This document shows, in pieces, positions 1 to 9,709 of a stretch of DNA of 30,578 bases. The position numbers and the translations under genes were made by a program. Each line of letters starts with the position of its first letter. Positions within the stretch are counted from its first letter, which is position 1. The stretch is taken from assembly GCA_001632425.1 (NCBI GenBank), contig KV425621.1:1-30578 (forward strand), written 5' to 3'. This stretch comes from Neolentinus lepideus HHB14362 ss-1 (taxonomy: Eukaryota > Basidiomycota > Agaricomycetes > Gloeophyllales > Gloeophyllaceae). The notes under the pieces are model-generated. The model was not told where the DNA came from, did not search any database, and was given only the letters and a program-made list of their open reading frames with translations.

Positions 1-34
1 GATAGGAAACTCTATGAATAGACCAGTCGCCACA

Positions 35-2445
35 TTACGCGTCAACAGAAGTCGTTGCAGTTAGTCGCTGCAGCGACCGAGCCGACGACTGTGGGGGTGG
101 TCGAGGTCCTCTGACATTGCCAAAGGAGTCCCTCCGGCCGTCTTGGCGAAAGCGAAGGACGCGAGGACTCCTGTCATCCAATGCTCTTGATACACCGAGT
201 CTGTTTACTGCTCGCCGCAAGGACTGACTGCCGAAAGTCCTTCTCCTGCCCGAAGGATCAGCATCATCTGAAGCTTTGCCCTCGTACAGTGGAGGCAACT
301 CCTCAGTTGTCCGAGCTGATACAGCCGAGTAAGGTCGAGCAGAGCTACTAGCGGTAGCAGACGTGGACGCAGAGTTTCGTTGCGAACTTCTGGTCGAACG
401 ACGAGACGCAACGGAATAACGTTTCATGGCATTCCGCTTCCGCTTCGGCGTACTGGGGGTGTAAATGATGATATCGGACCCATATACCGCAGAATTGAGC
501 GTCATTGTGCTTCCCACATGCGAAGCGTCATCTCTGTTGGTGTTTGGCAAGACGACAATGGATATGTCCGGACGACGTCGACTTCGCGGAACAGCAAGCG
601 CGGGTTCCTGCTCAAACTGTTTTGCGAATTCGATTTGTGAAGGTAAAATCGTGCGACCCATCGGAGAATCACGGTCGCTCGGTCCTAAGTCTGAAGCATC
701 GTCCATCGGACTAGGGGACTGTATGCTGACCGAAACATCTTCTTCAGAATTGAGACCAGGAGAAATCAAAAGTGGCCCAAGTCGATTTCCAGACGGATGA
801 GGTGAAACAGGATCTGCTGAACCTCTAGGGATTGGCCATTCGTCACTGAATCCACGGATGACGCGGAAACTTCCTGCGCTGAAGGGGTGATTAGGGAGGG
901 ATATGGGAGGCAGAACGGGAGCAAGGGTTCTAGCACTGAGTGGGCTAATCTGTACCCTAGCGACAGGGCTATCGAGAGGTGACCTCAATGCTATCGATCT
1001 CGCAAGGCAGCTGCGATGATAGAAAGTAACTATGGTTGGTATATTAGTGCGCGGTAACATTCCTAGACTGACGGCACTGACGAAGAACCAAAATAACACC
1101 AACGCTGAACGGTATGAAGTCGGGCACCTCGCTGGAAGATAATGCGGGCCCTACGACCATAACGTCTAGGGCTAAGAGACTCAACGCCTGCGCAATTCGA
1201 ATATCAAACAAAGATCTCAATCGTTGACGTAAAGGCTGTCGGAACGACCCTTTAAAAATCAGCATGGATATCCGTGATAGAACATAGACATCGAAGACAA
1301 TGTGAAAGATTGATGATGTGAGTACAAGTGGAAGGTATCTGTGGAATGGAGTAAATGGGACTTCGATCGAGGTACAATCTATGAGGACTCACAGTCTTCG
1401 AGTGCAGATCGATACATGAAGCTCTGTAATATGGCTGACCAACACATAAGATTAATAACAGAACATCACGAAACACATGCTTATTTACCTTGTTATGCCT
1501 ATGTTGATGGCATTGGTGGCAAACAAGAGACCTGTAGATTCTTTAGCGATGGGTCTGACGCTATACTCTGTACGCTACCTATGCCGACCAATATCCAGCC
1601 TAGGAACAATATGGACTCCAAAGATTTCATACCCAAGGACTTCAGCTCAAAGCGAAGGATGAACAGTGCAATAAGACGAGCAGAATGCGCTGCCATGTCT
1701 CCCCACGCTATGACAAAGGCTACGGATATGAAATTGGTTATAGTGGCGCTCTTCAGTCATGGTCGACATACCACATACAGTGTCGGCTCCGACACCGTAG
1801 GTGATGGATGCCAAGAAGTCGCCAAGGCTAGCAAGGATAAAGCAGAATGACAAAATGAACAGTAGTGTACTTCGCTCTTCCCTGCTGTATCCTTCCGAGA
1901 CAGAACTCTCTGCAGACTCAGACATTCCGTTAGTCTGCTTCTTCCGCCATTGCAAGGCTTCGGTGTCGAAGATGGGTTTGTTGCCGATGTTTCGGGACGT
2001 GAACAATGTGACAAACTTCCGCAAGAGAGTCTGGATAAGTGGTGAGGACGCGAAGCATTGCAGGCTGTACCAGAAGACCCCTCCGAGAAAGAACGTTGAG
2101 ACTTGACGACTACAGGACGCGAATTCGCTGTGTAAGTGATACGTTCACGATAGACAGTACGAGATTGCACGAACAGATTAGGGGAAAATACAGATCCCAG
2201 GTCAACTGCAGGTCTGTAGTCCATTCCTAGACCGAGCCCGCCCAGCCGCTAGGACAATCGTACGTGAAAGAACTCCCAGACACCAGTCCGGAAGGTGGCC
2301 GAAGTGATTACGAGGGTGGACCTGCCACGGAGAACCAGTCAAAGTAATAGGAAAAGCAACCACAGCTGACGTGCAGGAACCTGGAAGACCAATATAGGGG
2401 CTCTGGCCGTGCAGGAAGGCACTGTAGTCTGAGCGACATTCGAAC
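35..2445 (-). CDS. Multi-exon polytopic membrane protein of unknown function
   Basis: I do not recognise the family. Exons that splice in phase with canonical sites are 2192-2226, 1772-2127, 1579-1719, 1489-1531 (43 nt), 1393-1434, about 1069 or 1078 to 1338, and a terminal exon of about 35-1010 ending in TAA. Exons at 2361-2445 and 2264-2321 are plausible but their borders and the start codon are unresolved; the gene may begin as far up as 2676. Hydrophobic segments lie in each middle exon (for example FFLGGVFWYSLQCF, LLFILSFCFILASLGDFLAS, SILFLGWILVGI, LVLTSSIFHIVFDVYVL, ALSLLALDVMVVGPAL). They suggest a multi-pass protein of about 6-7 helices. The last exon encodes a roughly 300-residue cytosolic-type tail rich in Ser, Arg and Pro with basic patches such as PKRKRNAMKRYS, probably disordered and phosphorylated. 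The donor of the last intron is weak. Confidence is good for a gene, low for a function. Confidence 0.65.
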
Positions 2446-3661
2446 CTAAGTTAATGAAACGCGGGGAGACAATATTAGCGAGGGCTGGACCCCATCAATC
2501 GCAGCTGGTTGACAACCGGGGATGGCGACACAAAGCATTCGCAATTCATCAATCTCGCTGTATGTTGTGAGCTCGGGGGAGCTCTTTCTCAGCTGCTCAG
2601 CTCGTACGTGTCCTTGCAAAACATATCTGGACCGCTCCGAGACCGCTCTAGCTGTGTCACGCCGATCATGATTCATCTAATATATAGCGCAAGGAATACT
2701 GGACTAGGATGTCCTCATCTGCAGACAGAACTAGGCTTTTCAGCGAGAGACTCAAAGAGCTCACCGAAGCAATCAGCGTAGCAGGCTCATCATGATGGCT
2801 CCAGGCCACTTGATGGCTGTACCGACGTCGACGCGGCCAGTCTAGTCTGTTCTGTCAATAGCGAGCACAGTGACACTCTCTCCGAGTTGTTGAACGCTGA
2901 GGTCCGGGAGTTCGGAATATTGCATCGGACGACCAATATTAGCACTGCCGGTGTGATCGCAACTGGCCATCTCGCATTTATTATACTGGGCTATTTTGTG
3001 GTTTACACGGCAATGTAGCTATCACGGGTTCTGAGGTACGAGCCTATCGTTGTATTGCTCTCGGTGGGCATCTGCACATGAAGGTTAATGCATAAACTTC
3101 GGCACCACCTCGCGTGTATGCGCACAGATGCTTGCGGGACCGTATAATCAATAGTGAGTTGGTTATTGTACCAGATATCGGAGACTTTCGATGCTACATA
3201 CCTCGTCGTTCATTAACATTACTAAACTTGGAGGTATCCGAACGCTGTGCCGTTGCATCATTGTGTTTGTCCCATGCGAGCAACGTGATGCCGGAATGCT
3301 CAGGTGATGAGTGAAAATATCTTTAAAAGGTCACGGGAAATGAGCGCTGAGCGTTGGGTAATGCCCTGTAATGCCTCAAGCTTCAAGTTTTGAAGGTCTT
3401 GGTGACCAAAACCTGGACTCGAACCAACGTTTGCTGCATGTATGGTGTTGGCATTTTCGAACAATACTATGTGGGCAATATTCGAGTTCACGTGAACAGT
3501 GGCAGATTCAGACAACGCTCGGAAAGGTTCTCAACTGTTCTCGGTCGTCATGACATATTAGCTCGTTCATGGCCAGTCGGCCGTCTACAAAGCTCTCCGA
3601 AGATATTAACCAATGCAATTGCCAGTCCAACAAGTCCCGGCCCGGCGACACCGCCTAGCTA

Positions 3662-3694
3662 GGTGGTAGCGGTGGTAGCGGTGGTAGCGGTGGC
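3662..3694. repeat. Short tandem repeat, (GGTGGTAGC)3 plus partial unit
   Basis: Three perfect 9-bp units GGTGGTAGC followed by GGTGGC. It is a minor microsatellite in non-coding DNA and gives no support for a coding reading. Confidence 0.9.
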
Positions 3695-3956
3695 TCTGAT
3701 CAAATCGCTCGCCACGATATCCATGCAGCAAGAAATTTCTAGGCACCCCGACTAGATCTGAACCCACGGCCAGAGCTATGCCATGTGCAGGACGGCTGTC
3801 ACGGGAGCTAGCTCGGTGCCGTCGTCGACAGTGAAGCAAGCATGTCCGCAGTGATTCTTAGTCGTATGATCGGGCAAGCGTGTGCTGACCATAATTTCCT
3901 TCATCTCAGTTGCATTCTATCACGTAACGAGTTCAATAGATCACCGTCTCGTTTGC

Positions 3957-3962
3957 TATAAA
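3957..3962 (+). promoter_or_regulatory. TATA box of the glutaminase gene
   Basis: TATAAA sits 50 bp before the chosen ATG at 4012, within the usual range for a short fungal 5' UTR. It is the only good TATA match directly upstream of this gene. This is inference from position; no transcript start is visible. Confidence 0.5.
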
Positions 3963-4011
3963 TGCCTCAGCTGTGCCTTACGTAGAAGGCCAAATTCCCC
4001 ATCTTGTCGCA

Positions 4012-7007
4012 ATGAGAATTGCGGGAATTGTCACAGCGGTATTGCTGCTTGCTGCTGTAGCGGATGCTGCTGTCACCTGGACTGCGACACCTTTTAACCC
4101 TGCCGCTGTTCCATTGGCCGTTCGTACGCCATACCTCTCAGCTTGGCTTCCGCAAGGCTCTGGCACTGCTCTGAACGATGCTTGGCCGACCTTCTGGACG
4201 GGTTCTGTATGTGCTTATGGGACAATTCATGTTGTTTTTTGCTAAGTCGTCGTATCAGATCCTAGGATGGGCCGGGTATATCAACGTAGACAATACTGTC
4301 TACACGTTCCTGGGCGATCCTGTCGTCTCTGGGACTAGTCCTGCGAAGGCGGTTCAGAAGAGCTTGACTGTAAGTGAAAGTCCATGTGCAAGACGTCCTC
4401 ACTTAACCTCACTATACAGTTCACTGCCACACAAAGCACGTTCGTCATGACCGCCGGACCTGTAGATCTTACAGTTAACTTCTTGAGCCCCGTGGAGGTG
4501 AGATCAGTGTTCGATTGCGATGCCGTTGGTAGCTCAATTTCTACATCTGTTACACAGCCGACCGATTTGGTGTTGCAGTCGTTGCCTTTGTCGTATCTGG
4601 CTTTATCTGTGCAGTCCAACGACGGCAGCTCACACAACGTTCAAGTGTACACGGACATCAGCGCAGAATGGGTGACGGGCGATAACTCCCTCACGGCAAA
4701 CTGGACTACTACCACCGGCGATGTCTTGACACATCAAGTTCAACTCGCATCTCAGACTCAATTCGGTGAAGTCTCGGATCATATCCAACGTGAATAGCCG
4801 ATAAAATTGCTATTGTTATCTCTTGCTAACGCTTGAACAGAGGGTTCTGCCTACTATTCTACGCTCAACGTATGCTCAGGTTATTCTGTCATATGAATTC
4901 CGCTCACCAGAAAAATTCAATACAGACGAACAGCGCGACGTATCAAACTGGCCAGGATATTGTTGTTCGCGCTCAATTCATTAACAACGGTGAACTCGCC
5001 AACACTCAAGACACGAACTTCCGTGCTGTGTCAAACAACTGGCCCGTGTTTGGCTTTGCTCATGACCTCGGTTCAGTTGGCTCGACTGCTACGAGTCCAG
5101 TGTTGTTCTCGGTTGGCCACGTTCGGGACCCTGCTATCCAATACATCATATCCGGTGGCGCTTTGCAGTCTAGGAGCGTTTATTTCTGGAGCAATTACTC
5201 CTCGGTCGCTAGCGCTGTAAGTCACGGCACACTGTTCAGACTCTGCTCTCCGTCTATATTCCTACGTCCTTCAGATTTCTTTCTTCCTTGGCGATTACGG
5301 CAATGCACTGTCCAGAGCCCAAACTTTCGACTCTAAACTGAACTCAGATTCTTCGGCTATTTCCACCGACTACGCTGCGATTACTGCTTTGTCTGTTAGG
5401 CAGGCTTTCGGTGCCACGGAAATCACTATTTCGAAGAACAGCGACGGGAGCTGGAACACCGATGACGCTCTCATGTTCATGAAAGGTTAGCTATTTTTTT
5501 CTTACTACCCGGCACTTCCTTCATTTCAGTCCATCAGAGATATCCAGTGATGGCGTATGCACATTGATTTATGTTCATTGGTTCTTCCTGGAACTTCGGC
5601 TATAGAACGTCAACACTGTAGACGTGATTTTCCCAGCGTGGCCCGTCTTCCTGTACACGAACCCCGTTCTTGGGAAGTACCTCCTCCTGCCGCTGTTTGA
5701 ATATCAAGCAACTGGGCAATATCCAAACAAGTGGGCAGTCCATGATATGGGTTAGTTCGTCCACCAGATACTAGCCGTAGTTAGCTGATAGCTTTAAATA
5801 GGCGCCAGCTATCCTAATGCTACAGGTCACAATGATGGTAATGACGAGCCGATGCCGCTTGAAGGCGAGTTGTTTCATGACGGTATGAAAGCGGTGGCGA
5901 GCTCATGATGATGTCCTCTGCAGAGAGTGGTAACATGTTAATCATGACCCTGAGCTACACACAGAAAGCAAATGATCAGTCTTTAATCTCTACCTATGTA
6001 AGTGAAATTCAGCTAATATTAGCTGTCTAAACTGTGTGGATCCGTCATCAACAGTACAGCCTCCTTGATCAATGGACGCAATATTTGATTGCAGAGGCGC
6101 TCATTCCTGCCAATCAGATCAGTACCGACGACTTCGCTGGCGCTCTGGCTAACCAGACCAACCTTGCAATTAAAGGCATAGTTGGCATCAAGGCTATGTC
6201 TGAGGTCGCTTCGCTGCTGGGCCAGACGAGCGTGGCATCGAACTATAGCGTACGATCGAAGATCTTTGAAAATTGTTTGCAACTGACATAACAGGACAGT
6301 CAATTGCTGCCTCGTATGTCCCGCAGTGGCAGCAATATGCTACAGCTTCCACGGGAAATCACTTGACCCTTTCGGTAAGCCCGGTGTCACTCCTATGTTC
6401 TTTCTCTAACTTGTGGCTCTGTTTGTAGTACGGCGACAACGCCAGCTGGGGTCTGTCATATAACCTCTACGCCGACAAGTTGTTGGGTACCAATGTCTTC
6501 CCAAGCTCCGTCTACACGATGCGTAAGTCACTGTCGGCAACATTGTCGTAACGATGATACTCATGAGCCGTACCGCAGAGGATGCCTGGTACCCGACCGT
6601 TGCTCGTCAGTATCCTCAACGTCTATCCAAGCTCTGATTCACTATTTTGTAGAATCCTACGGCGTGCCTCTGGACACGAGACACACGTATACCAAGTCTG
6701 GTATGGTGGACACCTCCGTGCTTCAACGTATGGGCTAACGCATCCTATGCCGTCAGACTGGTCAATTTGGACTGCCGCCATCGCCACCAGCACCACGACG
6801 CGCGACTTATTCATCTCCTCAGTGTACAAGTACGCCGCAGACGGCGAGAGTAACCAGCCTCTGGGTGATTGGTACGAGACCACCGACGGGTCTGTCGAAG
6901 GCTTCAGAGCCCGCCCTGTCGTTGGTGGTCATCTTGCACTTGTGAGTAGTCGTGATACCTAGTATTCGCCATGCAGTTAATTGTCGGATCTCCAGTTGCT
7001 GTTGTGA
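4012..7007 (+). CDS. gtaA: Secreted glutaminase A-like protein (DUF5127/DUF4965/DUF1793 family)
   Basis: Predicted extracellular L-glutaminase of the Aspergillus GtaA family, releasing ammonia and glutamate from glutamine. The 18 exons are 4012-4206, 4259-4369, 4420-4497, 4558-4789, 4841-4869, 4926-5216, 5275-5485, 5538-5554, 5606-5750, 5802-5864, 5924-5997, 6055-6249, 6300-6374, 6429-6522, 6579-6605, 6653-6700, 6757-6941 and 6996-7007. They sum to 2082 nt (693 aa), the usual family length. The start opens a signal peptide (MRIAGIVTAVLLLAAVADA). Family landmarks in order are LGWAGYINVDN, SNNWPVFGFAHDL, VDVIFPAWPVFLYTNP, GHNDGNDEPMPLEESGNML, YGVPLDTRHTYTKSDW and a C-terminal RPVVGGHLAL. Several N-x-S/T sites fit secretion. 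The intron after 5864 is best read as GC-AG and exon 8 has only 17 nt. The gene converges on MED17. Family assignment is strong; the catalytic residues are not established from sequence. Confidence 0.93.
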
Positions 7008-7179
7008 AATACGTTATGAACCCGCGACTTCCGTCCTGTCTTCTCTCATCTTTGGTGCAATCGGTTTCAGAGGTTTAAATATATACCTCAATGAAAGCTA
7101 CGTGCGCTGCGTGAACTGGAAGTCGATAGCGGATACATCCTGGAGCCTACGAGCGGAACGCGTCAGATCAGGAGCAGGA

Positions 7180-9452
7180 TCACCGGGTCAGCGCGACGCC
7201 AATCGTCTCCTCCACCCAAGACAGTAGCGCGACACCCTCCTGCTGCTTCGCTTCGTATGTATCCAGGAGACTTTCCGGTCTCCCATTGACGCGGTCCAAC
7301 CTGAACGCCGAGCACAGGATCTTGAAATCCTCGCCATAAGATATTCGGAAGTTCCTGCCACAGCAAATCAGCCCTTTCCATGACAGCAAGGTAAATCTTA
7401 ACGTACAGGACACATCCCTCCCACCTCCCAACAGCCCGACTAGTAATAAGATCCACGAACCATGTTCCACTAACGGAGGAGCAGAGATCGGTCCCAGTTT
7501 CGCATATACGATTCAGCAGACGCTGTTCTACTTCATCCCTTAGAAGTTGGCCCAGCTGGGTAATGGAAGCGACGTATATCGTTCCCTGTGGTAGGTGCAC
7601 ATACAAATTTGACGGGGAGGTGAAAGTAAACCGTAGCGTATCTCTGCTCGCAGATCAAGGAGTCAGCCGGACACTACGCCACCATGCCATGTCATGTTCT
7701 TACCGACTGCCAATCCTAACAACAATCTCACCACTCAGCCGCCCTCCGCCTTGGTCATCAAATAGCTCGACCAACGCTTGTCCAGTTTCACCTACACTAT
7801 TCAGCCGCACCGTAGACGGCACGCCCGCGGCCCTCAGCGCTCCAGTCATCTTCGAGATCTCTACATTCACGCGATCACAGAAGACCTCATACTGCAGAGC
7901 GTCAATCACAGGCTGCAATATCGCTGGTGGCGGTGGCGGATTCTGCGACGTCCCAGGGTCATTGCGGAGCCGCTGCGTCTTGAAGTGCGTGTGGATACGG
8001 AGGAGGAGAAGATGCAGTGCAGCGAAGATAAGGTCGCACTTCGCGTCACCCGGACCTGTAGCCAGGGAATCGTCAGATTGTTCGATGGAATCACGGTCGA
8101 CCTATACATGACGAGGTGTTAGTTTCGTGCGATAAGCGAGCTGAATATGATCGTACCAATTCAAAAGAGAGTTCGGTGCTCTGTGCTGCTTCTATCACAA
8201 TTAAGCATTCGGACACTCGTGAAGAAGTGCTAGGTAAAGAGCTGCTCTCTCGAATCAGTAGCGAGAATATCTCCTGCTCAATGAGTTCTCTTTGGGCAGC
8301 TGCTAAAGTCCCATCGACAGTGTCTTCGCGGGGTATCATCAACCGATTTTGTGATATACTTCGCCGACCACTACCATCAACAGTGTTTAGCCGGATGCGC
8401 AGACGAGTCTTCTGACGGTGTGGCAACTCCAAGACGTTTGATGATGTCTCAAACGTGGGCATATGGCCAATTGCCCGTGTCCGAAATGCAGGACTCGCTG
8501 ATGTGTAGGTGAGCTTCAAAATCGGGATAACGAATTCAAGTTTTACTGACAGTCTTCCAGACCGAAAGAAATTAGGAAGTCCTTCGAGGTCTTGTCCGCA
8601 CCCTTGCCAATGGCTGAACCAAATGGCAAGGGTGCCGGAACAAGTCCCCAGTTTGCTTTCCTGATCTTGAGAGCTTGGCTCCAGTAGTGCTCTCCCCGTA
8701 CTCTGGCGCGTTCCATACCGGCGGCGGCACCCTTGAAGACATCGGCTGCTTGTCGTAATGCCTCATCCTTGCCGCCAATGGTCAGCTGCGCATTGAACGC
8801 ATGGACTGACGGAATTGGCGGAGTCTTCGTAACTATGGTAGCCGTAAGTTCAGCGTTAGGAAGTACGGGAGCAGGTGTCGATGCATGGGAGGAGTGGGAG
8901 GAGGGTAAGATAGAAGACACTTCCGATGCCGTGGCAGCCGTGGAAGTTGAGAGCAATAAGCTAAGGAGATCCCTCGCGTGGGACATTTCTCCGAGGGCAA
9001 TGCTAGGTTCGTGAATGAGGATGCATGGCGATAAGATGACCATACTGACTGTAGCTGGGGCATGAGCTCTACTCGCATTTTGAGAAGTTCTTCGGCCGTC
9101 ATGGGTTGAAGGCGGCGTGTCTCTGTATCTTGCTCCAGCGCCGTGTCTTCTAGCTCCCCTGTTCCGACATCATTGTCATCGCGGGTTGCAACGCCATGCT
9201 TATCGAAGAAATCGAGTCCTCTTTCGAGGAATATCCGCCTTAATTTCTCACCGAGAACTTGGGAGGGGTCGTCGCGTCTGCAGAAGGATGTATCTCCAGG
9301 GCAACGGGAGTATGCATATTGAATGCTTACGGTTCGTAAATGTGCTCGCCTTCCGGAGTAATGTCGAGTAGGACGGGAATGTAGTTGCCGTGGTCATCTT
9401 TGTACGGTCTTTCGAGGGAGAGTTTGAGTTTCTTCCAAGGAGGCCCTTCCAT
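7180..9452 (-). CDS. MED17: Mediator complex subunit 17 (Srb4)
   Basis: Core head-module subunit of the Mediator complex, bridging activators and RNA polymerase II in the nucleus. The exons on the minus strand are 9331-9452, 9050-9277, 8551-9002, 8157-8497, 7704-8101, 7407-7643 and 7180-7354, all GT-AG, totalling 1953 nt (650 aa). The start at 9452 gives the family-typical opening MEGPPWKKLKLSLERPYKDD; in-frame ATGs at 9491 and 9593 would extend it. Further family signatures are QVLGEKLRRIFLERGLDFF, IALGEMSHARDLLSLLL, NWGLVPAPLPFGSAIGKGAD, ELIEQEIFSLLIRESS and, at the C-terminus, NFRISYGEDFKILCSAFRL. The Ser/Thr-rich linker in exon 3 is a variable loop. The gene is head-to-head with the zinc-cluster factor and tail-to-tail with the glutaminase. 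I see nothing that breaks it. Confidence 0.95.
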
Positions 9453-9709
9453 CACCGCCGCTGACGATGAGGAGATAGAGTAGAGATCCATGGATTCAGT
9501 GCAGTTGCTGCGGGGTTCCAACACGTGCGCATTGTGAGATAAGATGCACCTTGTGGCGGGTTTGTGCACGCGGTTTTCTCTACGACTGCTCATGACTAGG
9601 AACTTCTGTCCACAAGTCTTTCAGCCACAAGCTCGCCCATAAGCCACTCTACTCCAAGTCCGACGATTCTCTACGTCCGATTCGACCACGACCCCTCGTC
9701 CCTGTTCTG
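9453..9709. promoter_or_regulatory. Shared divergent promoter region, MED17 / zinc-cluster factor
   Basis: These 257 bp separate two divergently transcribed genes, so both 5' regions must lie here (or overlap the longer possible MED17 N-terminus). I see no clear TATA box and no repeated operator. Confidence 0.4.

Larger units (their letters stand above)
2446..4011. other. Intergenic region upstream of the glutaminase gene
   Basis: About 1.5 kb lies between the unresolved 5' end of the membrane-protein gene and the glutaminase start. Open frames here are short, lack family resemblance and overlap on both strands. The distal part near 2450-2900 may still hold 5' exons of the leftward gene. I see a short GGTGGTAGC repeat near 3662, a TATA box near 3957 and an isolated B-box-like motif near 3418, described separately. 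Confidence 0.5.

Noticed and set aside
2143..2360. Ultra-short introns (37-41 nt) or a pseudogene in the leftward membrane-protein gene
   Set aside because: One of the supposed short introns disappears when a normal 64-nt intron (2128-2191) is used, which also restores phase. The remaining 5' junctions are merely unresolved, so neither claim is supported.
3405..3480. Possible tRNA gene on the minus strand
   Set aside because: Only a B-box is present; no A-box, acceptor-stem pairing or anticodon arm can be drawn, so it is not listed as a tRNA.
7563..8122. Plus-strand frames of 114-182 codons opposite MED17
   Set aside because: They are shadows of MED17 exons, which splice in phase and carry clear family motifs on the minus strand.
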